Assembly (NCBI GenBank): GCA_003008705.1
Contig: PDUO01000013.1
Coordinates: 888,702 to 952,701, forward strand
From: Pezicula radicicola
Lineage: Eukaryota > Ascomycota > Leotiomycetes > Helotiales > Dermateaceae
Length of the DNA stretch: 64,000 nucleotides
Direction of reading: 5' to 3'
How positions within the stretch are numbered: position 1 is the stretch's first letter; each line of letters begins with the position of its first letter. The notes beneath the pieces are model-generated. The model ran no database searches. It was given only the letters and a program-made list of their open reading frames with translations, and had not been told where the DNA came from. Shown here in pieces: positions 41,043 to 51,509 of the stretch. The position numbers and the translations under genes were made by a program.

Positions 41043-42115
41043 CTACGCAATAGAGCCACCGCTGAGCTTCAGGATTTGGCCCTGCGGTGTGTTAGTCCAG
41101 ATCCTCAACATTCGATTAGGTTTAGGGGGGAGGGGAAGGGACCATGAAAACGCACATTGATCCACTCTGAGTCCTTGTGGGCAAGGAATGCGACAACATT
41201 AGCAATGTCCTTGGGAACCGCAACTCTCTTCAATGGGCACAAGTCAGCCAGTCCTTTGTCAATTGCCTCAACTGGCCACGATGGTGTCGCGCCAGGGGAA
41301 TAGTGCCAAGCGTTTCTGCCACCCATTAGCCTCGGTTTCTCTTCCCAAGTGCTCTGTTCAACTTACTGTTCGTACATGTCCGTCTTCACACCACCTGGCG
41401 CAATTCCGTTGACGGTAATACCCTTGTGGCCACAATCGGTTGCAAAGCTACGAACAAAGCCTTCGACTGCAGCCTTGCTTCCGGCATACAAGGCGTGGTT
41501 GGGAACTCCCGACATCGTCGCAGCCACACTGGATGTGAGAACAATGCGCCCGCCGTGTTGGAGGTTCATGTATGCATGCTGGGCGATAAAGAATTGCGCC
41601 CTAGTGTTGAGGTTGAATATGCGATCATAGTCGGCTTCAGTGACTTGGTCTTCCGCCTTGAAAATTTCCTATGGTTAGAAACTCGGAGTTAGTTGACTTG
41701 TTCTAGATGTATTGGGAGTAACTCCAAATATGATTCAAGAGCATTGAGTATATTCAGCCCAGAACAGGCAAATTCAATCCGAGAACTTGAGACTTACACT
41801 TCCCGAGTTGGAGACCACAATATCCAGACGTCCAAAATGGGCCAGTGCCTCTTTGAATAACCGAGTGACTTCAGGGACCTTGGATACGTCGGCCTTGATG
41901 GCGACAGCCTTGCTTCCTGCGGCCTCTATCTCCCGTACGAGCTCTTCAGCCGGTCCTGCAGAGTTTGCGTAGTTGACAACGACCTGTGCGCCACGCTGGC
42001 CAAGTTCAAGTGCAATACCACGGCCGATACCTCGACCGGAACCAGTAACGAGAGCAACTTTTCCGTCAAGTTGACCACCTTGGTATCCACGGATTGGCAT
42101 GGCTGTTGAACCCAT
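41043..42115 (-). CDS. Short-chain reductase, tetrahydroxynaphthalene reductase-like
   Basis: NADPH-dependent reductase of the DHN-melanin pathway, expected to turn 1,3,6,8-tetrahydroxynaphthalene into scytalone and perhaps the trihydroxy compound into vermelone. Exons (minus) are 42115-41798, 41668-41367, 41315-41156 and 41081-41043, giving 272 aa, normal for the family. The cofactor motif is [12 protein letters not shown]. The catalytic set is Ser153 (LTSS), Tyr167 and Lys171 in YAGSK. NSGSEIF and the TSSVAA stretch look closer to the tetrahydroxy- than the trihydroxynaphthalene reductases I know. The last exon codes for only 13 codons, ending GGSIA. It is divergent from the dehydratase-like gene across 1.04 kb. 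Cytosolic. Family assignment is firm; the preferred naphthol is inference. Confidence 0.9.
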
Positions 42116-43159
42116 ATCTTTCTTTAACCCTAGCCACGAAATTTTGACTGATTTCCAAAGTGAATGTTGGGGAGAGTAAGATCTTAAAAGTTATACGTAA
42201 AGCGATACTTGTAGTTCGCAGTAAAAAAAAAAAGTCAAGCTGATATGATGAGACGAAAAAGGATGTTCTAGGTCCCTTATATGTAGGAAGCTTTCCCACT
42301 ATTTTCTCATCTGTTTTATTCTCGGTCTTCGCTGTTTATCGGTCCTTTCAATTTCAATCAACAACTTTCGGTCTCCGACGCGTGGTGCCAAATCTGAAGC
42401 TCGTAGCTGTATGACTTTTATGTTTTGCTATCCTCAATATGTTTGGCTCGCAAGGCTAATGCTCGTCGTGGGAAGATGCTGTAAGCCGCTCGCAACCTGA
42501 AGCGCCAAAATTGGCTGAACTATGGAGAAAGGGTGCTCATTTGCGGGGGAACTATTGTTTCGTTTTGCAAAACCATCAGATTTAGCCAATGGTCACGGTT
42601 GCATTCCATCAGCCATCAGTCCGTGTTGGGCGAGACGACAGGAGTCAGTTTTGTCTGTGCGTCGCATCGGGTGTGCTCCTAACCATCGGATCTTAACAAT
42701 GCGGCCCAGTCGCTAGGTGATATATGCGACGCGGCTCATCTGGCTCGAGCATATTTTCGTACAATAGCATATCAGGAGTTGACCACCATCTGCAAGGCAA
42801 TGTTTTATTTTGACCCGTTCCATTGCGCAATACGGAGGACGGGCTAAACATCAAGCCAAACCCCGTCAAAGCAATAATTCAAGAGGACCGTCTCCAGATC
42901 AGTGTTTCCCAAAGCAACAACTGATGCGATTGTGGAACACACGATGGCAGCACACGCCCACAGGGATAGCGTTGTGGCTTCTCCTGATTTCTTGGGGTCC
43001 AAGTTGTTGAAGAGACGAAGACCGAGAGAAGCTAAGTCAGCAAGTACGACCTGAGCAGTCGTCTGAAGGATATCCTATATATATGAAGTCAAATACGTCG
43101 TCAGATCTTCACTCTTCACCACTCTTCATCACTCTCATCACATTTAACATCTTATCAAC
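42116..43159. promoter_or_regulatory. Divergent promoter region, 1.04 kb, reductase/dehydratase-like
   Basis: Non-coding DNA between two divergent starts of genes likely in one pathway. A shared control region is inferred. TATATATA is present about 80 bp before the plus-strand ATG (near 43078). A short leader with repeated CTCTTCA and CATCACTC runs into ATG 43160. Confidence 0.55.
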
Positions 43160-43877
43160 ATGCCTTCCTTCACCTTCACATTCGACGATGCTTCGTCTAC
43201 CACAAACCAAGGCCTCTGGGGCAACTCCAAGAAGATCAGCTTTGAGGGTAAGAAATTCACTTCCACGTCTATGGAACTCTTACTTAACCCTGCTTCAGAC
43301 TACCTTGAACTTACTGCTTTGATGTTCGACTGGGGAGACAGCTATGATGCCAAGGTCAGTAGTTTCCTTATTCATGACAAAATCATGTCAATGAATCCAA
43401 ATCCATGTCAAGAGCACAGAGCTGACTCAGGTGTGCCACCAGGACTGGGCTCGTTTGGAAAAGATCCTCGCCCCGACTTTGCACGTTGATTACACCACCA
43501 TTGGCAAAGACAAATGGGAAAACATGCCAAAGAAAGACTTCCTCGCGATGGTCACTGATGACGACTTCCTCGGCGACCCTTGTGTCAAGACTCAGCACTT
43601 GCTCGGTGCTACTAGATGGGAGAGGATCTCTGATACTCAGGTCATTGGACACCATCAACTCCGAGCTGCTCACCAAGTTTACACAGCTCCTGATCTCAAG
43701 ACTGTGAAGCTCCGCGGACACAGCCACGCCACAAACGAGCATTACTACACCAAGGTTGATGGTGTCTGGAAGTTCGCTGGGTTGAAGCCAACTGTCAGAT
43801 GGAATGAGCATGAGTTTGAGAAGGTCTTCAAAGGCTCTTATGTCAACGTCTCCGAATCTGACTTGGGAAGCGAGTAA
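43160..43877 (+). CDS. Scytalone dehydratase family protein (one active-site residue changed)
   Basis: Two exons, 43160-43354 and 43443-43877, give 209 aa with an N-terminal part about 32 residues longer than the 172-residue Magnaporthe enzyme. From Tyr62 to Asn163 it aligns without gaps to that enzyme by eye. Known active-site residues map as Tyr30 to Tyr62, Asp31 to Asp63, Tyr50 to Tyr82, His85 to His117, His110 to His142 and Asn131 to Asn163. Ser129 becomes Ala161 (GHSHATNEHY). The fold should be a cone-shaped NTF2-like barrel. In the pathway this family removes water from scytalone or vermelone. An alternative acceptor 12 nt upstream would add four residues, but it lies only a few bases past the GCTGAC branch site, so the later AG is preferred. 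It could be a true melanin enzyme or a specialised paralogue. Divergent from the reductase. Confidence 0.85.
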
Positions 43878-44945
43878 ATGACGATTGCGATTTGGAAGTA
43901 GTTGGGCTGGGCTGGAAAGGAAGTTGTAGCATAATCGTACGCTGTTGCAGCTTTGGGTAATTGGGTATATTCAGAACAGATTGTAAACAGATAATATATC
44001 TCATTGATATTAACACTTTGTGCAAGGCTAGAAATCGTTGATGCATTTAAATATGCAGTTTTTCATTGAACATGATCCTAATAAAGCGTGATAATGGGTG
44101 TAATTTAGTGACAAATATCGGTCTATCCATTCCTCTAACTTCCTTAAAGTACCTAAGATAAATCGCAATACTATTCTTCACTCTGACCATTGGAATTATT
44201 ATCAAAAAGACAATATATCTTATTCATAGTCAAACTATGCAAAAAGGAAAAGCTGAAAAAGATTTCTTAATACATTTGGATCTATATCTTATTTAGATGA
44301 ACATGAATACATAGGTAAACAATGCTAATAAAATATAATAAATTAATAGATACAAGTATTCAGTAACAAATATTAAATCCATCTTTCTATTCATCCAACA
44401 CAAACACAATCAAAATACCTGAAACAAAATCACAACAAATATTCTTATTTCCCTCTAACCACTAAAGAACAGATCCTTAACCCAACAATCACGTGAACCA
44501 TACCATACTTTCGGAGCACAAAACTGGAACGTCGGGGTTTTCTAAAGTGGGAATGCCCGTTAAAGCCTACAATACCTGACTCTATATATACAACAACTCT
44601 CTTCTTCCCACCTATCCTACTATCTTAAATCTTAATCTTAAATCAACTCTACAAGTTTTTCAACTCCAACAGTAGAATGAATGGTTCGTAACATCAAACA
44701 ACCTAGACATGGAGGTTATTAGGAGGGTTTGGAGCGGTGGAGAAATGGGGGTGGGGTAGGTAGATATGGAGTAGTGTATCGCTTGCTTGGTTATCTGGAG
44801 CTATTCCTAAACGAGGCAATAAATGCGTAGATTTTGGTTGGGTTAGGTAAACTCTCATATCGGTCATCGCGACTTCAAATATGTTTCTTGTGATTGAATA
44901 AGAAACAGAAGAAGGAGAATAAGAAGAAGGAAAAGAGAAATAAAG
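43878..44945. other. Intergenic, 1.07 kb, very AT-rich
   Basis: No gene seen. After the dehydratase-like 3' UTR the DNA is AT-rich, then a purine-rich leader (AAGAAG runs) precedes ATG 44946. Confidence 0.55.
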
Positions 44946-47022
44946 ATGGGGAAATCAACGAAACCGAAGGTCAAAGGATGTTACCATTGTTCACAACGTC
45001 GAATCGATTGTGATAGAACGGAACCTGCTTGTTTGAAGTGTATAAACAAAGGATTGATATGTCCTGGGTTGGGAGTGAGGTATCGTTTTAATGCTGGGTT
45101 GGCGGCTAGGGGGAGATTGGTTGGGAAGATGGTTCCGTTTGTGGTTGAGGAGGGGGAGAGTGCTTGGAAGGGGGGAGGAGATGGAGGTGCTTCGTTGGAG
45201 GTTGGAGGATGTTTACCGCCTATAAGATGGGTTGGGATGGAGGGGGAGATGGATGACGAGCGTGGTGTGAGAGGAGGAGGTGGGAAAGTTGGACGGAGGA
45301 CGGGGAAGAGGAGGAATGGTGAGGAGGGAGGTGAGAATGATAGACGGAAGAAGGGGAAGAGGAGTACTGCCGTTGAAAATGTGGGGAGGTTGAGGGAGGT
45401 GAGGAAGATACGTCCGAGAGTCTGTGTGGATGAAGAAGTGGAGGGAACTAGTGGGAGTTCGGTATTTGATGGTGATGATGTTGAGGTTGAGGAGAGAGAA
45501 AGCAGCATTAGGACGGGTGGAACGGCGTCTTCAGAACCGGAATCACCATCTTGGGAGTCACAGTCAACTTCAACGCCAACCACTCCTTTCAATGATGTAG
45601 AATCACCGTCCGATTCGGATTTGAATTCGATGTCCCTATCCAAAACACCGAATCAACAACAGAACCTAAATCCCCCATTGTTTTACAGCCTAGAAACACA
45701 CGATTCACAAACTCGAATGTTATTCTCAAATTGTATGTCTCTGTCAAGTTCTCTTCCAATGCATAAACTACTTACCAGAAAAACAATCAGATTCCGAAAA
45801 TATAGCCCCAGCAATGATGATGTTCGATGGACCCTACAATCAATACAGATCAATACTCCTCCCCTACGCAACAACCAATTCCCTAGTACGAGACGCAATC
45901 CTAGCAACATCAGCCCATCACCTAAGTACCCAAGATGTCCGTTACAAGAAAATCGGTCTTGAATACCACACAGCTGTTATAAATCGTCTTACAAGAATAA
46001 AACTCCCAACAACGGAAATCTCAGAATCAGATGGAGACGAAGGACTTGGACCACTTGGATATCAAACGACAGCTGTGTTATCGGCGTTGATCTTGTTGCT
46101 TGTTAATGATTTGGTTAGTGCTGGGAATGATTATAAGATTCTTTATCAGATGATGTCGAGTTGTATGAGGATTGAGGAAGAGAGGTCCCGGAGGGGCGAT
46201 GGAAGTGGTAGTGGGAAGGGGAGAGATGTCAGTTCTGTGATGAGTTTTTTGAGACAGCAGTTTAGTGTGTATGTTTCCCCTTCCATCCTACCCATCATCC
46301 CATCAATCCTTCCCCAAACCCCCCAAAAACTCACAAACTCCTCTTAAAAAAACAGCATGGAAATATTCATCCAGCCACTCCTCGGCGAAGAACAAGGAGT
46401 ATTCAACCTAAGCACACGATTCCTCGAACCCCTCAACTTCATAGCACAAGATGCACTCCTCTATCCAGAACATTCAGCAACAGCTAGGATTATAGAATTT
46501 GCATATCAACAAGCTTCTTCCGTTTATGTACACAGAGCTATTAATAATGTTCCCTTTGAGAATACGAGGATGGTTGTTCAGAGGTTGATGGAGACATTGG
46601 AGTTGGTTCCTATAGGTAGTGTTGGGGAACACGTTTTGGTTTGGGTTTATTTTGTTGGGGCTGCTGAGAGGTTAGTTTCTTCTTCTTCTTCTTTCCCTCC
46701 AATACTTTTGTTCCTATATTGAAGAGATGGGAATTCCTCTGGGATATGTTCTAGGTGAAAGGATTTTGATAGGTAAGAAATTTGCTGATGAAAAGAATTA
46801 ATGAAAAATAGTTCGATACCAGAACATCGCAATTTCTTCCGGGAGAGATTATTGCATGTTTATAAAAGAACTGGGTTCGAAAATATACGAGGGAGTTTGA
46901 AGATGTTGGAGCAGATTTGGGGGAGGACTACTTGTACGGATAGTGGTGGTTTTGTGGAGGTGGACGAAAATGAGAGGTGGACTAGCGTTCTTGGGAGGAT
47001 TAATCCGGTGTTTGTTTATTAA
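44946..47022 (+). CDS. Zn2Cys6 transcription factor (four exons)
   Basis: Exons are 44946-45732, 45791-46268, 46356-46670 and 46812-47022, giving 596 aa with frame closure. The zinc cluster is uninterrupted in exon 1: GCYHCSQRRIDC, then DRTEPACLKC and INKGLIC, at about residues 11-39. A Gly/Arg/Glu-rich linker of 130 residues follows, encoded by strongly purine-rich DNA. Intron 1 must use the AATCAG acceptor (45790); the nearer CCAG gives an immediate stop. The C-terminal half (PYNQYRSILLPYA, IQPLLGEEQGVF, PEHRNFFRERLL) matches the fungal regulator domain PF11951. Intron 3 is 141 nt, longer than the other two. It is next to the dehydratase-like gene and could belong to the melanin locus; its targets are unknown. 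Confidence 0.87.
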
Positions 47023-47240
47023 TAGGTTTTAAGTCAAATTGGAATTGATTTATATGGGAATTTGATTCGTTACTTAAGGAGTGTTTCTTATGAATTGGTT
47101 TTTATTGTGTTTGGTAAATTGGTAAGTAGTTTAGCTGCTAATGTTTGGTTTTGTATGTTGCTATTGCTTTCTATTACTAGGTAAATTATTTGGATTCCTA
47201 AGTAGCTAGGTAAGTAGATTTATGAACTACTACGTAGAAG

Positions 47241-47380
47241 ACTTAGAATACCGTATAAATTGGTTTATAAGGAATCATTTTGAACAGTTATTTATTCCAA
47301 GATAAGAGATTGACTTGAGAAACTCACTTACCCTAATCAAAATGAGCTCTTATAAACCAATCCATACGGTAGGCTTAGTT
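47241..47380. repeat. Imperfect inverted repeat (MITE-like hairpin)
   Basis: The arm at 47241-47282 and the arm at 47337-47380 are reverse complements over about 43 positions, sharing TTATAAACCAAT and ATACGG cores. Most of the roughly eight mismatches are transitions. The loop is about 54 nt. A third, direct partial copy lies near 47915-47955. No coding capacity, so a decayed non-autonomous element is the likeliest reading. Confidence 0.7.
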
Positions 47381-47566
47381 GATTAATCCTTGATAGTGCC
47401 TGCCTTAAGTCAACTCGGTAATCTTTCTAACGATACTAGAACATATTCTAAAACTCAACACTACCTATTATATAAAGTAAATATATTGATTTACTTAGCC
47501 TTTTAACTAAGTTACCTAAAGTTGCATTTAGGTAACTTTAACTCTAGTAGATCTCTTTACTTTGTC

Positions 47567-47815
47567 TTTGTCAGCCATTGTGGCTTATTTTGTCGCATGT
47601 CGGAGTATATCCTCATTCTGGCCATAATTGCTTTTTCTTTTTCGGGCCTTTCGCTCAGGCCTCTAGCAACCCTGTTTTCTATTGTAGCGCTCTACGCGCA
47701 ATGCCGTTGCATCCGGAATGCCTTATTTTGTATAGAAATCAGGCTCCAATTGATGCTCAGCTCTTTTACTGCCTCCCGCTTATTTTGAGGAATCTGACAA
47801 TTCAGACTCTCACTC
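47567..47815 (+). repeat. Dispersed repeat copy 2 (pair with about 8672-8930)
   Basis: Same orientation as copy 1. It keeps more G/C at variable sites (for example CTCTACGCGCAATGCCG against CTCTACGTGTAATACTG), so it is the less mutated copy. The open frame across it has no recognised domain. Confidence 0.75.
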
Positions 47816-48696
47816 AAATCACCACTATTGTGCTCGAGAGTTCATATACTTAAATATTAATTCGAGTAACTCACTTGATTTGAATAACTTAGTTGATTTG
47901 AGTAGCTTAGTTGCACTAATAAAAATGATCTCTTATAAAACAATTCGTATAGCGACTTGAAAAATACTTACGAGCCTCTGAAGGACAGGTTGTAGGAGTG
48001 AGACTTTGCACCGAAGTAAAACTTGTGGACCCAATTGCAACACTAGTTGAAATTGAAATTTCATTGAGTTTAAGATGGGCATAAACTATATTGAAAACTA
48101 CACATAAGGTATAGGTCATTATCCCGCAATAGTGCAATTTTTCCACCTTATCAGAGAACAAATATCCTCTTTCCTTCTCTTTTTTTTACACCTTTCATGT
48201 CTCCACTACATTTCTCACATCTTCCTTCGTGCCACCTTTCCGATACTGTAAGACATAATCGACTAACCTGAGTATCTTCTCTTACCTTGCAAGGATTTCA
48301 AAAGCGTATGCAACGTCTAATGAGTGTAGAACAAGGTGAGGAACCACAAGCCATTCAACGAGTGGAGCGTGAAGTTGTAGCATTATTGTCGCCTCTTCTT
48401 GTCTCCTTATACTCTAACGCCAAAGTGATGATCGTAGAGCGCAATTAGCTCAATAAGTGACTGAATCAGACATGCTAACCCAAGCCAAATCAGTAAGTAC
48501 TGGCCTCAGTGACAGAAGCCAACTCAAGTACTGTAGGGTGATTCAATAATGGAGATTAGTAAGTCGCTCGGCTGCCCATTCGATTTCCGGCGCGAGATGG
48601 AGGTCTCTTAGACTGTTTATCGCGGCGTTCCTATTTTCAGTGGCTTCTTGCTAGGGCTTCAAATTCGGGGTTCTCAATTTTGACTCATATTGATCT

Positions 48697-50679
48697 TCAC
48701 CCGAAGATTGTTTGACAGCCTAGTTCTTCCATAACATCCATCCAAAATACTTCTTGGCCCAAATCTGCTCTTGCCCACGTCTCCTGGATCAACTGCTGTG
48801 CTTTTACTATTGGCTTTGCAGGCAGACTCTGTTGAAAATCCTGTAGTCTGGACGTCACGAAACGGCGTGCATGTGCTACGTCGATTTCTCGACTAGTAAT
48901 GCTATTAAAAATAGAAGGATTTCCTGGGGAGAACGCAGAAAGAGGGTCCATTGAGGGCGGAGCAAAACGTAATTCGCTTGCTGCAGTTATGAGGACAATT
49001 GGTTGAAGACAACGTGTCCCAGAGTTACTAGGAAGTTTCTCGAGAAGAGAGACGACATGCAGTGCCAGGGAGATGAGGAAGTCGTTGGGTGGCTGGGAAG
49101 TGGAAACCGGAAATGCTGGAGGGAACTGTTGTTGCTGAAGACCAAACTCGTTGGGTGATCCAATGTTTCCTTCATTGAGGGGTGAGCGTTTGAGAAGGAT
49201 GGACGGGAAAACCCTGTAGATTTCTAGGAGTGCGGCGCAGCGGTATGCCTCTACAAGTATAAGATATTGTTGAACGGGTGTATTCTCATCGCCGGCATCA
49301 ACGAGACTCTCTACAGAGGGCGCCTCAAAGGACAGGAGTTCTTCTTCGAGATATTGTGCTCGGTGTGTCGCTTCGATTGTAGCAATAGAATCTTGTGGAA
49401 TGGCGATGTCGAAACCGAGATCAAGGGATAAGTAATTTAGAGAATCCGCATCTTGAGCGTTTACTCGCCGAAAGCTCTGTATGAGACGTCCAACTTGAGC
49501 GAACAGTTGTTGCACTCGTGGTGCTACGCCGGTCCATGGATGAGGAAAGATTTTATCGCCACCTCCAGCTGAAAAGGTTGTAGGTACGTTGTTGTATGTT
49601 TGTCCCGAGTCTCCGGGGTCAAACTCATCTATACCTTCTACAAATCCAGCAAGCATATCCCAATACAAAATGCACTGATCAAAGAACTCATTCTGCCGCT
49701 GTAGCGCCCGGTTTCCGCCTTCACCTTGCTGCTGTTGTTGCTCTCGTCTCTTTCTATTCAGTCTCTTAGCAGTTTTCAAATGAAGCAATCCAAGATCTCG
49801 ACTGTCATGCCAAGCAGTAGTCTGTCCAACAAGCAATACTGTCAAGAGAGTTTTATCAAGACTCTCATTGTTTCCCTTCGCTCCTTGTTGGTCCTGATAC
49901 AAACATTTATAAGTTTCTCTTTGCATTTGAACTCCAACAGAAGCCATTCGAGGGAAGTGATTTGCTAGGTACGCCGCTGCCATACTTTGGATTGCATAAT
50001 AAATAGGTGCAGAACCATCCCATAGTCGGCCAACCGTTGCACGGAACGGGTTGAGTGTGCCGTCAAAGGAGGAGAATATGGTGCATACTTTATCAAAGTA
50101 ATGCTCTACTAGCATAGTTGGAACATGTATAAGAAATTCGGGTACATTTGACTGGCTTAGCCTTTGTCGTATCGCAGCAAGACTGTCGTTAGATGCATTC
50201 GAAGAGCGATGGGGGCTCGCTATGACAATAGAAGGTTGACGAGACCTTGGTGTCTCTTCAACTTGTTCTTGTACACTAGCAACAACAGGACTCGCTATGG
50301 CAGATTCTAGTTTATCCTCCCCCGCCAGAGACTTCTCAACTTCTTGCACAAGTAGTTTCGTGGAGGAAGGTAAAGGTTCGTTCGGGTCGGCCACAAGCAT
50401 CTTCTCGTGTTTGGTTGACCACACAAAGGGCTGTGTCGCATAGCCTGGGCAGGCTATGTGCTTTCGGTTGCACTGATAGCATTCCGGCTTCCTCTCATCG
50501 CATTTCAGCTATGTATGATTCCGTCAGCTCTAGACAATTTACTGCGGGGTTGTTATTTCAAGAATGAAACGTACGCGCTTGGCCTTGCAGCGGAGACATC
50601 CTTTACGGGACTTAGGAGATTTTCGTGCATTCTTGACCGGGACTTGAGCCTCTCCAGAGGTAGTGGTCTGAGCCTCCAT
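48697..50679 (-). CDS. Zn2Cys6 transcription factor (two exons)
   Basis: Exons (minus) are 50679-50575 and 50508-48697, giving 638 aa. The start is ATG 50679 (MEAQTTTSGEAQVPV). The intron falls inside the zinc cluster, which joined reads GCLRCKAKRLKC, then DERKPECYQC and NRKHIAC, at about residues 28-55, followed by PGYATQPFVW. A Ser/Pro-rich linker leads into an all-helical regulator domain with SMAAAYLANHFPRM and LTVLLVGQTTAWHDS, typical of fungal regulators of the PF11951 type. Poly-Gln stretches lie near residues 300 (QQQQQ) and 500. It is the third Zn2Cys6 gene within about 14 kb of the melanin reductase, but its strand and spacing give no proof of shared function. Confidence 0.9.
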
Positions 50680-51345
50680 GGTTATCTCGGGGTTCTGGCG
50701 TTGACCTGGATATGTTTGTCGTTTCGAGCAATTTCAGTCAGACCCGGAAGGAAGGCAGCAGAATTTGCTTTGATCCTGTATGTTCATGAATTGTTACCGG
50801 GACTAAAGTAGTGGGTCTAGTATCGGTGTGCATTTGGATGATAAGATGCGACCTCCGGGCAAGAGATAGTGAAGCATCGTGGGTATCATATCACAATACT
50901 TGCCATTATTGAAGTTTGAGGTTCGACAAAAGAAAGTTGAAGTTGCGATAAGCCTGATCAACCTTTTACCTAATTAGGAGACTAAGTCCGGTATTGAGAG
51001 GGGCTCGCTAAGCACTTTAGTTTGCGGGGAGGGGCCAATAGGGGGGTGAGGTGAAGGATGTTATCCCACTTTCAACTTCACATGCTTTGCGAAAGATCAA
51101 TTCCAAAACAAAAAAAAGAGTGACTTTGAAAGACGAGCTGGAGAAGGGCTAGGCAATAATGGCAATGGAACTGATAGTTTTAGTAGTAATAGCAAATGCA
51201 TTCGCTCCTGGTGCTCAACCTTCATTAATGCTCGCCTGGCCTCGGCGCGACCCGTGTACTAAAACAAAACCCACAAACGGGAAATTGTAAAAAACGACAA
51301 AAAAGATAACCAAGTCTGCGACTTGGAGAATTGCACATCGCATTC
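50680..51345. other. Intergenic, 0.67 kb
   Basis: Holds the promoter of the minus-strand regulator and the 3' flank of the tRNA gene, including its Pol III terminator. No gene seen. Confidence 0.6.
51299..51304 (-). terminator. Pol III terminator of the tRNA-Met gene
   Basis: Six consecutive T on the minus strand begin 42 nt past the tRNA 3' end; a second run of six lies at 51289-51294. Four or more T is the usual Pol III stop. Confidence 0.7.
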
Positions 51346-51509
51346 TGTCCTCGGTGAGACTCGAACTCACGACCTTTGGATGGCCAAATAGTGAACTATT
51401 TAATCATATGGAGATATGAGACCAACGCTCTCTACGAATAATATTAGTGACTGTGCACAGTGATAAGGTACCGTCGGTATTAACTTACAACCAACTGAGC
51501 CACGAAGAC
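51346..51509 (-). tRNA. tRNA-Met(CAT), elongator type, with a canonical intron and a D-loop insert
   Basis: Read on the minus strand. The acceptor stem GTCTTCG pairs with CGAGGAC (one G-U), with discriminator A at 51346. The T arm GTGAG-TTCGAGT-CTCAC is perfect. The anticodon arm is TTGGT-CTCATAA-TCCAA with anticodon CAT at 51418-51416. A 33-nt intron (51414-51382) sits after position 37, the standard nuclear site. The D arm GCTC...GAGC is interrupted by 57 nt (51488-51432). Removing both inserts leaves a normal 74-nt molecule with D loop AGTTGGTTA. The 57-nt insert starts GTAAGT, contains CACTAATA 18 nt before its end, and ends CGTAG, as a spliceosomal intron would. The A box (TGGCTCAGTTGG) and B box (GAGTTCGAGTC) remain intact but further apart than usual. 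Confidence 0.88.

Larger units (their letters stand above)
47023..48696. other. AT-rich intergenic with repeat debris, 1.67 kb
   Basis: No gene. It holds the inverted repeat at 47241-47380, the second copy of the dispersed repeat, a run of GTAACTTAGTTGATTTGA-like units (about 47860-47915) and another partial copy of the inverted-repeat arm (about 47915-47955). It is probably the remains of one or more small transposons. Confidence 0.55.

Noticed and set aside
43431..43442. Earlier acceptor (ACTCAG, 43430) for the dehydratase-like intron
   Set aside because: It keeps frame and adds VCHQ, but it lies about 5 nt from the branch-site A, and family members read K-D-W without the extra residues.
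47522..47853. Open frames of about 90 codons across the dispersed repeat
   Set aside because: The second copy of the repeat does not preserve the frame and no domain is visible, so they are not treated as genes.
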